In this document: one piece after another, positions 16,632 through 25,063 of the stretch
Layout: each line of letters starts with the position of its first letter
How positions within the stretch are numbered: the first letter of the stretch is position 1
Source of the DNA: Maricaulis sp.
GTDB taxonomy: Bacteria > Pseudomonadota > Alphaproteobacteria > Caulobacterales > Maricaulaceae
Assembly (NCBI GenBank): GCA_029251785.1
Contig: JAQXCQ010000004.1
Span: 1-44,839, forward strand
Length of the DNA: 44,839 nt
Direction of reading: 5' to 3'
Notes under the pieces: model-generated
Seen by the model: the letters and a program-made list of their open reading frames with translations, nothing else
Databases searched by the model: none
Told to the model about the DNA's origin: nothing
Made by a program: the position numbers and the translations under genes

Positions 16632-17261
16632 ATGAATTTGACCAATGAATTGTCCCAGCTGATCGATCAGCTTGAGCCTATCGCCCGCCCGGGCGGGCAG
16701 GGCCGTGCGCTTATGGTGATGGGCGCAGGACGCGGTGACGGCGCGTCAACGATCGCGCGGGAAATCGCACGTCTGACGGCGCTGCGTTCGCAGCGTGGTG
16801 TCTGGCTATTTGACCTCGATTTCAGCACAAATCCCCAGGCCAAGGCCACCCGCGCTCATGGGGGCACCTATGACGCAACATTCGGTCGAACACCATTTTG
16901 GTCTGTGCAAACGGATGGTGGCCGCGCGCGAGTCGTTGCGCGTCAGACCGTGATTGAAAATTTATTTGTGACCGAATTACAGCGTGATGCCGGGCGGGTC
17001 AGTCAGATTGGGCTGCGACCCAGTGAGGCATATTGGCGTGCCGTGAGAGATTCGATCGATATCGCGATCATAGATGTGCCAGGCAATGCCACCGCGCCAC
17101 TATCAATGGTGGCGGATCTTGATGGTGTCATTCTGGTCGCCGACGAGCGGCAACGCAATTCAGCCGGGCTTCTCGCCCGACGCCAGGCCATCGAAAGCCG
17201 TGGTGGCGTAGTCGCCGGAATGATCCTGAACCGCTCGCCGGTGTCACGGCGGGCGGCATGA
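16632..17261 (+). CDS. hfsB: CpsD/BY-kinase-like ATPase partner with degenerate Walker A
   Basis: 209 residues from ATG 16632; a GTG at 16599 would add eleven residues, and neither has a convincing ribosome site. The fold is that of the CpsD/Wzc ATPase domain: a P-loop region VMGAGRGDGASTIAREIARL, a Walker A' strand VWLFDLDF (Asp-Leu-Asp), IDIAIIDVPG as the Walker B-like strand and GVILVADERQRNSAGLL. The lysine expected in the GK[ST] of the P-loop is Ala, and no tyrosine cluster follows at the C-terminus, which ends NRSPVSRRAA. So it is probably not a working tyrosine kinase and may act as a structural partner of HfsA. Its stop overlaps the start of hfsC by four bases (ATGA). Confidence 0.8.
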   Translation: MNLTNELSQLIDQLEPIARPGGQGRALMVMGAGRGDGASTIAREIARLTALRSQRGVWLFDLDFSTNPQAKATRAHGGTYDATFGRTPFWSVQTDGGRARVVARQTVIENLFVTELQRDAGRVSQIGLRPSEAYWRAVRDSIDIAIIDVPGNATAPLSMVADLDGVILVADERQRNSAGLLARRQAIESRGGVVAGMILNRSPVSRRAA

Positions 17262-18517
17262 GCCGTGCGGCGATAGTCGATCCGAATTTTCTTCGCCCTT
17301 GGCGTTCAGCCCCAACACTGGCAGGTACGGGTCTGCTCGAAGCCGGTCTGGCTATTCTCTGCCTGTTTTTATTCTCCCAAGGTTTGGTTGGGCCTCTCTT
17401 CGCCGATCCCGCTAACCCAGAGGCGTCCGCTATTCTAAGGCTGATATGGCTGCCAGTTTATGCTGTGACCGCGGTCTTGTTGATCGCCAGACCCGGGGCC
17501 GCACTTGAGGTCTTTGGGCGCAATCGTCTCATCCTCGCCCTGGTGGGGCTGACCTTGGTTTCGGTTATCTGGTCTGTCTCTCCGGATACCACTTTGCGTC
17601 GCAGTTTTGCGCTCATCATGACAACATTATTTGGTCTATGGCTGGCCTCACGCTGGTCCTGGACGGAATTAATCATCTTGATCGCATCCATGTTCGCGGG
17701 CCTGGTGGTTTTGAGTACAATCATGGCCCTGGCTGTTCCCTCTCTCGGGGTTGATCATGCCGTTCATGCGGGGGCCTGGAAGGGCATCTGGTGGGAAAAA
17801 AATACGCTGGGTGCCATGATGGCGTGGGGCTCACTCAGTTTTTGCGCGGCGGCCATGATGGACCGCAAACGCGCCCCGCTCTGGGCAGGCTTTGCCCTTT
17901 GGGCGACGGCATTGGTTCTCCTTTCGACCTCCAAAACAGCATTGCTGGCCTGGATGATTGGTCCGGCAGGTTTGATTGGCATATTGCTGTGTCGTCAAGG
18001 GTTTGGCTTCGCCACATTGATGATCTTCTTGCTGATAACCCTGTCTTCGACCCTCGGATTGCTTCTACTGATTGCGCCGGTAGAGGCCCTGCAGGCATTA
18101 GGACGAGACGCGACACTGACCGGGCGTACAGATATTTGGGGTGTGTTGGTCAATCAGGCGCTGGAAGCGCCATGGACCGGCTTCGGCTACAAGGCATATT
18201 GGGTCGCCGAGAATGGTCCGGTTTTCTGGGTCCGCCAAGCGACGGGCTGGGATGTTCCGACCGCCCACAATGGTTGGATTGAATTAGCGCTGGCAATCGG
18301 TATTCCGGGCGTTGTTGGCATGGCATTTCTATATGTACGGACCTTTGCCCGAGCGTTTGGTGGCCTGTTTCGAGGGCCGGAAGCCTATTGGTCGATCGCC
18401 TTCATCGCCATGATCGGAATTGTCTCCATCAGCGAAAGCAATCTGATGCAGCAAAATTCACTTGGCTGGGTTTTATTTGTTGCGACTTCGGCGAAATTGG
18501 CTTTGAGCCGTCATTAA
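17258..18517 (+). CDS. hfsC: Holdfast repeat-unit polymerase, O-antigen polymerase/ligase (Wzy) family
   Basis: 419-residue inner-membrane protein with about ten to eleven helices. The Wzy_C-type region is clear: a periplasmic loop with GRTDIWGVLVNQALEAPWTGFGYKAYW (key residues Gly-Arg-Thr-Asp-Ile-Trp) followed by VPTAHNGWIELALAIGIPG, where the His-Asn pair is typical. It would polymerise flipped lipid-linked repeat units in the periplasm. HfsC is assigned from the order hfsA-hfsB-hfsC and the locus; Caulobacter has a second polymerase (HfsI), so paralog choice is uncertain. The stop shares TTAA with the stop of the convergent glycosyltransferase gene. Confidence 0.82.
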   Translation: MSRAAIVDPNFLRPWRSAPTLAGTGLLEAGLAILCLFLFSQGLVGPLFADPANPEASAILRLIWLPVYAVTAVLLIARPGAALEVFGRNRLILALVGLTLVSVIWSVSPDTTLRRSFALIMTTLFGLWLASRWSWTELIILIASMFAGLVVLSTIMALAVPSLGVDHAVHAGAWKGIWWEKNTLGAMMAWGSLSFCAAAMMDRKRAPLWAGFALWATALVLLSTSKTALLAWMIGPAGLIGILLCRQGFGFATLMIFLLITLSSTLGLLLLIAPVEALQALGRDATLTGRTDIWGVLVNQALEAPWTGFGYKAYWVAENGPVFWVRQATGWDVPTAHNGWIELALAIGIPGVVGMAFLYVRTFARAFGGLFRGPEAYWSIAFIAMIGIVSISESNLMQQNSLGWVLFVATSAKLALSRH

Positions 18518-19431
18518 TCCGTCAGTGCCGCCGCGCCATAAAACTTCGGTTCAAATGGGCCGAACCAAACGATCTTGCCCGCGGCCTGGGCGGAGCGATC
18601 CACGAGGGAGGCCGCGACTGAAAGCCGAAATAAACTCGCCCCCAGTGCAAGCGGTAGGTAGACCGCCAATTGTCCCACCCCGATCCCCATCCACATCAAC
18701 GTGCGAACCCAGTCTCGTCTGTCGTGCATGACCGCATTTTGTGTCGCGCTCTGGCCGAAGGCAAAACTGCGCGCCAGCAGGCGCTTCCAGCTGGTTCGGT
18801 CGGGGGCAACGCATTCGATCGCATGCGCGCGGGCAGACCATGCGAATGTCGCACCTTGGTCCTCCAGGGCGGCGAAAAAAGCGTCATCTTCGCCACCGGT
18901 CTCGTTAAGCGCGGGTTTGAACGGCTCGTCTGAAAGCGAAAAAGCGTCGCGATCGATCAACGAGTTTCCGCATCCAAACGGTTTCGTGAGGGCCTCATCG
19001 TCCTCAGCACCAATACGGGAATACAGTCTTTGTGCGAGAGAGCGTCGCAGATGATTTTCCTCGTTCGTCTCGCCGCGAAGCGGGCCGAAAACGACCGTTC
19101 GGCCCAGAGCTCGAGCCGTATAAAGAAGCGATTCAAGCCAGTGCGGGCAGGCGATTTCATCATCGTCCAGAAAGGCGATATACCGCCCGGTTGCCGCCCT
19201 CATTCCAGCATTTCGAGCATTGGCGACGCCCGGTTCGGCCTCATGTACATAGGTCACATCAAAGCGAGCAACGGCCTGCATGTTGTCGATAATCGGGCGC
19301 GCACTGGCGTCTGGGTCATTATCGACCACCACAAGCTGATCAGGGGGGCAACTTTGCCCCAGCAAGCTGGTGATCGCTGCCCGCAAGCCAGCCGGCCGGC
19401 GGAACGTGGGTATGATTACAGATGTCGTCAT
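18514..19431 (-). CDS. GT2-family glycosyltransferase with C-terminal membrane segment (HfsL-like candidate)
   Basis: 305 residues, GT-A fold: TSVIIPTFRRPAGLRAAI at the start, VVDNDPD for the first nucleotide-sugar acid pair, EPGVANARNAGM, and the metal-binding triad FLDDDE at about 88-92. A GGEDDAFF motif supplies the catalytic-base acids. A hydrophobic stretch at about 245-275 anchors it to the inner membrane. It is the last gene of the hfsF-hfsG-hfsH block, overlapping hfsH by four bases (ATGA). Caulobacter holdfast synthesis needs several glycosyltransferases besides HfsE (HfsG, HfsJ, HfsL); this one is most simply the HfsL counterpart, but that is inference from context. Confidence 0.85.
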   Translation of the reverse strand: MTTSVIIPTFRRPAGLRAAITSLLGQSCPPDQLVVVDNDPDASARPIIDNMQAVARFDVTYVHEAEPGVANARNAGMRAATGRYIAFLDDDEIACPHWLESLLYTARALGRTVVFGPLRGETNEENHLRRSLAQRLYSRIGAEDDEALTKPFGCGNSLIDRDAFSLSDEPFKPALNETGGEDDAFFAALEDQGATFAWSARAHAIECVAPDRTSWKRLLARSFAFGQSATQNAVMHDRRDWVRTLMWMGIGVGQLAVYLPLALGASLFRLSVAASLVDRSAQAAGKIVWFGPFEPKFYGAAALTD

Positions 19432-20207
19432 GATGTCAGCCCCGATCGTGTTCCAAATTCTTTTGATGCGTCGCCGATTGTCATCACCCTTGCACCGCTG
19501 CGCTCCACCGCATCACAAACCGAACGAAGTTGGTCCGGTGTACAACCCCATTCGGATGGGTTTTCCTGCACATCGTGGGCGTAAAAGATCAACCATCCCG
19601 GATGCAGGATTAGCGCTTCAGTCGCCTCGACCGCCTTGGCGATTCCAGCAGGGCCACCATCAAGCGGCACGGAATTGAGCAGATTGAGGTCGACACTGCC
19701 GCGATTAATTCGTGATCGAACCCCCCGCAGGGTCGAAAAGCGTTCGTCGAGAAGACGCTTGGACGCTGCCGTCGCTTCCCCGTACGGAAACGCAAAGCTG
19801 GTCATGTCCTGTGTCAGGCCCATTTGCTTGAGAGCACTCTGATTATGTTCGACACTTTGCATAATGTCGCTGACATTCGCTTTCGAGCAGTCGAGGTGTT
19901 CGTATGTGTGGCAACCGATTTCATGCCCGGACGCTTCCAGGCGGTGCAAATCCTCTGCGTCAAACATTTCTCCATGATGGTTTAACTGTCCGGCAAACAC
20001 GGCACTGGCGTAGTAGGTTCCACGCCAGCCATGGTCTTCCAAGGCTTGCGCACCCTGGATAGCGGCTGATTTTGGAAAGTCGTCAAACGAGAAGCTGACA
20101 ATGGCATGATCAAGGTCAACCGAGATGGGTGTACGCGCGCTAAACCGCGCCCATTGTCGATTGACGCGGGACCAGATGCTGGATGAGGGAAGATAGGGTG
20201 CGTTCAT
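19428..20207 (-). CDS. hfsH: Polysaccharide deacetylase (NodB domain), holdfast deacetylase
   Basis: 259 residues. The NodB motifs can be read in order: SFSFDDFP (Asp42-Asp43), GCHTYEHLD with metal ligands His100 and His104, FAFPYGEA, and the C-terminal LIFYAHDVQ histidine. In Caulobacter HfsH partly deacetylates N-acetylhexosamine in holdfast, which makes it sticky and retained at the cell. No signal peptide is visible, so it acts in the cytoplasm, as expected for an enzyme working before flipping. ATG 20207 is preceded by GGAGG seven bases away and overlaps the upstream stop by one base (TAATG); an earlier ATG at 20240 is unlikely. Confidence 0.88.
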   Translation of the reverse strand: MNAPYLPSSSIWSRVNRQWARFSARTPISVDLDHAIVSFSFDDFPKSAAIQGAQALEDHGWRGTYYASAVFAGQLNHHGEMFDAEDLHRLEASGHEIGCHTYEHLDCSKANVSDIMQSVEHNQSALKQMGLTQDMTSFAFPYGEATAASKRLLDERFSTLRGVRSRINRGSVDLNLLNSVPLDGGPAGIAKAVEATEALILHPGWLIFYAHDVQENPSEWGCTPDQLRSVCDAVERSGARVMTIGDASKEFGTRSGLTS

Positions 20208-21151
20208 TAGATCGCCTCCGCTGTCCAGCTCGCGCGCCACAGTTTGAGTGCTGTCGTGCGAAGCCTTATCGGCAATTCATCGCGCCGGGCGGCCGTCGCC
20301 CACAGGCCGCGCAACAGGCGTTGGAACGGTACAATGCCCAGCATACGCGCCGCGCGGGCCCCGGGCAGTTCAGATAACTCAGGATGCTTCTCTAGGAGGC
20401 GCGCATAATTGGTCGCGCCTATTCGGAATTTGTCCAGGAGGGTATCGCTAGATTGCAAGCCGTCATGCCCGGCTGGATTGTCGACATGGATAAGGCAATA
20501 CCCCCGGTCGGCCCGGACCGCCCAGTCAACATCCTCCCAACCCCAACCCGTGAAGTCTTCGTCGAAGGGAACATCCTGCATAACAGCGGCACGCACGAGC
20601 AAATTGCTTGAGCAAAAAGCTGTCGCGCCGATCTCCTGACGCATGACGGCATCATTCTGATCGCTCACTTGAGACAAGGCCGCGTGGAGCGCGAGGCTCG
20701 GATCGGCCGGTTCGTGACTTTCATAGCCTCCAAATGCCGCATCAAAATCGTCCGCCTCTATCCGTTCAAGATAGGCATTTAAGAAGGCTTCATTTCCGGG
20801 GGCCATATCTGCGTCCAGATAGAGCAACCAGCGCCCCCGGGCGTGGCGCGCCAGCACATTCCGCCCGGCAGCTCGGCCCAGATTGCAATTCGATGCCAGC
20901 AATCGCGCTGGCGTGCTCAAGGCGCGAACAGTGCGTGCCACCGCAGCACGACCCGCCTTGTCAGGGCTGCCGTCGTCGAACAGGACAATTTCAATGTCGC
21001 GTCGCGCGCCAATCAACGCATTCAATGACGCAGCGAGTGGCGTTGGATCATCCCCATAAAACGGGATGAGAACCGACAGTGCGAAATCATCGCTGACAGA
21101 AGCCGCTCCATTGGCAAGCTCTTCGATGACGTGATCGGTGGGCTGAGTCAC
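20207..21151 (-). CDS. hfsG: GT2-family glycosyltransferase, HfsG position
   Basis: 314 residues from GTG 21151; its GTGA overlaps the flippase stop by four bases and GGAGG lies seven bases upstream, deciding the start against longer frames. GT-A motifs: LSVLIPFYGDD, IVLFDDGSPD (Asp59-Asp60), LLYLDADMAP (DAD 113-115) and GWGWEDVDWAVR, the galactosyl/chondroitin-type acceptor-side motif of GT2/GT7-like enzymes. No membrane helix. The gene order flippase, glycosyltransferase, deacetylase equals the Caulobacter hfsF-hfsG-hfsH order, which is why I use the symbol. It would add a sugar (in Caulobacter probably an N-acetylhexosamine) to the lipid-linked precursor. Confidence 0.78.
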   Translation of the reverse strand: MTQPTDHVIEELANGAASVSDDFALSVLIPFYGDDPTPLAASLNALIGARRDIEIVLFDDGSPDKAGRAAVARTVRALSTPARLLASNCNLGRAAGRNVLARHARGRWLLYLDADMAPGNEAFLNAYLERIEADDFDAAFGGYESHEPADPSLALHAALSQVSDQNDAVMRQEIGATAFCSSNLLVRAAVMQDVPFDEDFTGWGWEDVDWAVRADRGYCLIHVDNPAGHDGLQSSDTLLDKFRIGATNYARLLEKHPELSELPGARAARMLGIVPFQRLLRGLWATAARRDELPIRLRTTALKLWRASWTAEAI

Positions 21152-22605
21152 GGCTTTACCTCCGCGGGGTTGAGCAGGAAACGAGCCCGGGACAACCAGG
21201 TTCGGCATTGTGCGATATTCAGCATCAGGGCTGCGGCGACATAAATGAGAGCGCCTAACGAGGCTTGGACAAGAAGCATCAACCAAGCCGCCTCAAATTG
21301 TGGAAGCGCGAACACGGCGGCCGCCATAATCAGAGTTGCAATCGCGGCCTTGAGCCAGTCCATCCAGGGCAGGGGCAGTGCAAAATGTCGACGCCCGAGA
21401 ATGGCGCAAACCATCAGCGCGATTGTATAGGCAATCACCGTCGAAATGGCCGCGCCGACAATCCCCATCAATGGAATCAAAACCAGATTAAGAGTCAGAT
21501 TTAGTCCTGCCGCCAATGCCATGATTGTGGCCATCGCACTGGTTTTCCGGGTCAACGTAAACGCCTCATGAAAATAATAGGTCATCATTCCATTCATGAG
21601 GCCGGAAAGAGCGATCCAGGGTAGAATGCTCGCCGCCTCGGCTCGAAGACTTTCGCCGATAACAACGGTGGTTAGAGGTCCGGCTATGAGCGCGAGGCCC
21701 GCGGCCGCTGGGAAGGCGATCAGTGCCATCAAACCAGCCGCCTGCCCGGCGACTTCCTTCGCAGCGTCGGTGCCATTTTGTTCCAGCGCCCTGATCGTCA
21801 ATGGCCACACTGCTGCACCAAACCAGATAAAAATGATGTCGAGCAAACGGTCCGCCAATCCGTAACCGGCAGCATACATTCCAACAGCCCCTTGGCCGAG
21901 GAAGAGGGCGATCAGGAAACGGTCACCCACCGACAATAAGTGTTCAAAAACAAGAGAAAATGAAATGGGTACGCCATAGCGCGCGTAAGTTTTTGTCCGC
22001 ACTGATTGGTGGCGACCGCCGCGTGTCTTTCGCAGCATGACGGGTAAGTCCACGACGACCATAAGCGCTGCAGCGGCCGCGATCCCGGCGAAAATACCGG
22101 CTGCGCCCAAATCTGTCGTGAGTATTAGCCCAACACCGGCGAAGAAACCGACCATCAAGCCACTTGCTTCCAAAGCCGAATAACGCGTGATGTCTGCCGC
22201 GGCGCGGTGAGTCTCAAGCCCGATTTGGAGCAGGCCACGCAGCAACATGGAGGCAAGCGCAAAGGCCAATACGGTTTTGGTTTGTGCGTCGAGGGGCGCA
22301 AATACAATGACCAGCGTCAGCAAGCCGCCCACAACAACCGCCGCAAACCCAAAGGTGTTGTAAACTGTCAGCAAATGGTCCCTCAACCGGCCCCGACTGT
22401 CGGCCCGGGCATGAAATCGCGCCACCGCTGATTCAAGCCAGGTAAAGGATGCCATGTGAATGAGGGAGACGGCGGCAATGACCAGCGAGTACCGTCCGAA
22501 CTCTTCCGGCGACAATATCCGTGTAAATACCGCCACGCCGCCGAAGCCAACCAAGGCTTGAGCGGCTTGCACCGGTAGATAACCAAGTAAATGTCGTCCA
22601 AGCAT
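21148..22605 (-). CDS. hfsF: Holdfast polysaccharide flippase, Wzx/MATE-like
   Basis: 485 residues with about twelve to fourteen membrane helices, the typical Wzx length. Family wording at the N-terminus: MLGRHLLGYLPVQAAQALVG then AVFTRILSPEEFGRYSLV, as in Polysacc_synt-type flippases. The start at 22605 has GGAG six bases upstream. A much longer frame is open upstream, but it would cross the promoter region shared with hfsK and adds a non-membrane Arg/Lys-rich stretch, so I reject it. Flips the finished lipid-linked repeat to the periplasm. First gene of a four-gene minus-strand operon with overlaps of 4, 1 and 4 bases. Confidence 0.85.
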   Translation of the reverse strand: MLGRHLLGYLPVQAAQALVGFGGVAVFTRILSPEEFGRYSLVIAAVSLIHMASFTWLESAVARFHARADSRGRLRDHLLTVYNTFGFAAVVVGGLLTLVIVFAPLDAQTKTVLAFALASMLLRGLLQIGLETHRAAADITRYSALEASGLMVGFFAGVGLILTTDLGAAGIFAGIAAAAALMVVVDLPVMLRKTRGGRHQSVRTKTYARYGVPISFSLVFEHLLSVGDRFLIALFLGQGAVGMYAAGYGLADRLLDIIFIWFGAAVWPLTIRALEQNGTDAAKEVAGQAAGLMALIAFPAAAGLALIAGPLTTVVIGESLRAEAASILPWIALSGLMNGMMTYYFHEAFTLTRKTSAMATIMALAAGLNLTLNLVLIPLMGIVGAAISTVIAYTIALMVCAILGRRHFALPLPWMDWLKAAIATLIMAAAVFALPQFEAAWLMLLVQASLGALIYVAAALMLNIAQCRTWLSRARFLLNPAEVKP

Positions 22606-22773
22606 GGAACGCTCCGTTCGCCTCAGACGCGATACCTGCAAGATGAGTGCCGCGCCTGAGGCGATAATAGGTACAGATTTTGCGAGAGTTACCGCAGAAA
22701 ACCGGGTGTTAAGCCTCCCCGTATTAAGCATGTCCCAAACAGGGGCATAATGAGGCCAGAGGAGCGTGCCGGA

Positions 22774-23862
22774 ATGACGCGGCTGACTGTAGATATCAAA
22801 CGTCCCAGCGAGCTGTCTTCGCTTGAACGTGAGGCGTGGAAAACGTTTTGCGCGGCCAACCCGGTGCTTGGCAGCCCCTACTTTGCGCTCGAATTTGCCG
22901 AATGTTGCGAGGAGGCACGCGACGATACCCGGGTCCTGGTCATTTTGCGCGCCGCAAGGCCGGTTGGGTTCTTGCCATTGCAAATCGGAAAAATTGGCTG
23001 TGTTCGTCCGCTTGGCGGTCCCTTGGGTGATCTGCATGGCTTAATTTGCGAGCCGACGACTGAGCTGGATCTGCGCGAAGTCCTGGCCGCGGCGCATATC
23101 CCAATGTTCGACTTCAATAGCGGTCTCGTCAGCCAAGCCAGTTTTGCGGAAGCCGCCCACGATGTTGAAGGATCCTGGGTTATTGATCTTCAGGACGGAT
23201 TCGAGGCCTGGCAGGCGGCTCGGAAAAGCGTGGCTCCGAAGGTCATGAAAAATTTGCGAACCCGACGTCGTCGTCTCGAAGAATTGGAGGGGGGCTTCCG
23301 GTTTGTTATGGCGGATACCAGCGCCCACGCGTTCGAAACTTTGATTGAGTGGAAACGTGCTCAATATCATCGAACCAACGTATTTGACGTGTTTTCCGTC
23401 GATTGGACCCGGCGACTGCTCGAAGCAATACGCCGCCGCGAGAGCGACAGTTTTTACGGCGTTTGCTCATCGCTCTATATCGGAGACAAGATTGCCGCCG
23501 TCCATTTTGGGATGGCAACAGATCGGCTCTGCCATTACTGGTTCCCGGCCTATAGTGGTGATGCATCACACCTTAGTCCCGGGCTTTTATTGCTCGTAGA
23601 GATGTCGAAAACCGCCGCTGAACTTGGTTTGCAGGGTGTGGAATTGGGGCCAGGCAATTATGGGTTTAAAAAGGATTTGGCCAGTTATCAGGTCGGAATT
23701 GGCTCCGGCTATATCGGACAACCCTCCATGCAATTGATAACCCGTCAGCTCACGCAGGCCGTTGTGCGGGGGATTGAAACGGTCCCGATCGGCCCCATTC
23801 GAGATTGGCCCGGAAAAGCCGTTCGAAAGCTCGATCGTCTCGCTGGGTTTTACGCGGCGTGA
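22774..23862 (+). CDS. hfsK: FemAB/GNAT-like N-acyltransferase of holdfast synthesis
   Basis: 362 residues (an ATG at 22750 with AGGGG before it would add eight). The C-terminal half is an Acetyltransf_6/FemAB-like GNAT domain: VMKNLRTRRRRLEELEG, FETLIEWKRAQYHRTN, the acetyl-CoA-side strand YIGDKIAAVHFGM, HYWFPAYS and the terminal VELGPGNYGFKKDLASYQ. In Caulobacter HfsK is a predicted acyltransferase that modifies holdfast and affects its cohesion. It diverges from hfsF across about 170 bases, and the following glycosidase gene overlaps its stop by four bases, so the two are co-translated. Confidence 0.8.
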   Translation: MTRLTVDIKRPSELSSLEREAWKTFCAANPVLGSPYFALEFAECCEEARDDTRVLVILRAARPVGFLPLQIGKIGCVRPLGGPLGDLHGLICEPTTELDLREVLAAAHIPMFDFNSGLVSQASFAEAAHDVEGSWVIDLQDGFEAWQAARKSVAPKVMKNLRTRRRRLEELEGGFRFVMADTSAHAFETLIEWKRAQYHRTNVFDVFSVDWTRRLLEAIRRRESDSFYGVCSSLYIGDKIAAVHFGMATDRLCHYWFPAYSGDASHLSPGLLLLVEMSKTAAELGLQGVELGPGNYGFKKDLASYQVGIGSGYIGQPSMQLITRQLTQAVVRGIETVPIGPIRDWPGKAVRKLDRLAGFYAA

Positions 23863-25049
23863 TCGCGTTTAGTCGTAGAGCTGTTTTACTCGCCGGAGCT
23901 GCCTCGGTTTTTGGCGGGTCAGTGTCGACGGCGAAAATACTTCCTTCCAGCAAACTGGATCTTTGGAATAACGCGACCGGACCGCATCTGCGCGGCGCGG
24001 TTCTCGCTCAGAGGCGCGTCTACACCAGTCTTGATGGCTCTGTTTTTTTGGGCGACGGTGCCGTTGGCACACCCGTCACCGACGCGGCTTTGCAGGCCCT
24101 GGTACAGAGCGGCGCAAATCTGGTTATCCTCTCGCATCCTGGTACCTACACCGAACAGGCCCCCCATATTCCGGACCCCGCCATCGAGGCGCATCTCGAC
24201 GACATGATAGATCGTTGTGAGCAGGTGGGTTTATTCGCAGTCATCGGTTTGCGGACCGGCCCTGGACGCAGTGAGTTCACGTTTCACAAGGCGGATGCGG
24301 GCAGCTGGTTTGATGAAGCGATGATCGACGATTCTGTCTGGACATCTCAAGCAGCGCAAGATGGCTGGGCGCGAATGTGGGAAAGCTTGGCAACACGCTA
24401 TCGCCATCGCCCCAATGTTGCGGGCTATTTGATGATGGTGGAACCGAACGCCAATCAATCTGCGCCCGACGGGCAGGGCGGTATTCTGGACGAATGGGAT
24501 CCGGAACGTCTCGCTCGCTTTACCGATGGTCGGCTCAGCGACTGGCCCAGCCTCTCTCGTCGATTGGCACGGAGAATCCGATCGGTCGATCCCGAGACAC
24601 CGATCCTTGTGAGTCCCGACGGATTTGCCCATCGACGCTTCGCAAGCCTTTTGGATCTGAATGACACATCCGGCATGGTTTTGGCCGTGCATAACTATGC
24701 TCCGCGCCGATACACGCATCAGGCGCGAGAGGATGATCTTGATTTCGCACCGCACGAGGCGGACTTCGCGCCGATGAATGCCACACACTGGATGGTCGGT
24801 GAATTTGGCACGGCACGCTGGGCGCCCCGCGCGTCGGAATATCTGCGGCAACAGGTCTCTGCATTCGAACAGGCAGGCGCCGGCTGGGCCGTGTTTCGCT
24901 GGGATAGTGGTTGGCGCGTTTATGAGCGCCAGGAAAATATGTTCAACCCACTATACGGAGCTCAACCAGACAATACAGACCTCCCGCAAACCGCCCCAAT
25001 GTTGGAGATGCTGAGCACCCTTTGGGGCTCAAATACGCGACGTCCCTGA
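23859..25049 (+). CDS. Tat-exported GH5-like glycoside hydrolase coupled to hfsK
   Basis: 396 residues starting at GTG 23859, whose GTGA overlaps the hfsK stop. The N-terminus FSRRAVLLAGAASVFGG has a twin-arginine motif, a hydrophobic core and a small-residue end (VSTA), indicating Tat export. The mature part is a TIM-barrel of glycosidase clan A, closest to GH5 cellulase-like proteins: LRGAVLAQRR, ANLVILSHPGTYTE, the acid/base region GYLMMVEPNAN (Glu195) and the nucleophile region HWMVGEFGTARW (Glu315). Both glutamates are present about 120 residues apart, as expected. Note Val rather than the usual Asn before the acid/base Glu. Substrate unknown; the location suggests trimming or remodelling of the holdfast polymer in the periplasm. 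Confidence 0.85.
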   Translation: MIAFSRRAVLLAGAASVFGGSVSTAKILPSSKLDLWNNATGPHLRGAVLAQRRVYTSLDGSVFLGDGAVGTPVTDAALQALVQSGANLVILSHPGTYTEQAPHIPDPAIEAHLDDMIDRCEQVGLFAVIGLRTGPGRSEFTFHKADAGSWFDEAMIDDSVWTSQAAQDGWARMWESLATRYRHRPNVAGYLMMVEPNANQSAPDGQGGILDEWDPERLARFTDGRLSDWPSLSRRLARRIRSVDPETPILVSPDGFAHRRFASLLDLNDTSGMVLAVHNYAPRRYTHQAREDDLDFAPHEADFAPMNATHWMVGEFGTARWAPRASEYLRQQVSAFEQAGAGWAVFRWDSGWRVYERQENMFNPLYGAQPDNTDLPQTAPMLEMLSTLWGSNTRRP

Positions 25050-25063
25050 ACAAACAAGGCTGA

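Noticed and set aside
22709-22729. Two TTAAGC copies 15 bases apart upstream of hfsK as a CtrA site
   Set aside because: The spacing between TTAA half sites is 11 rather than 7 bases, so it does not fit the CtrA consensus.
22606-23037. N-terminal extension of the flippase by 144 residues
   Set aside because: The extension is basic, lacks membrane helices, crosses the hfsK promoter and coding start, and the ATG at 22605 has a proper GGAG site and gives the normal Wzx length.
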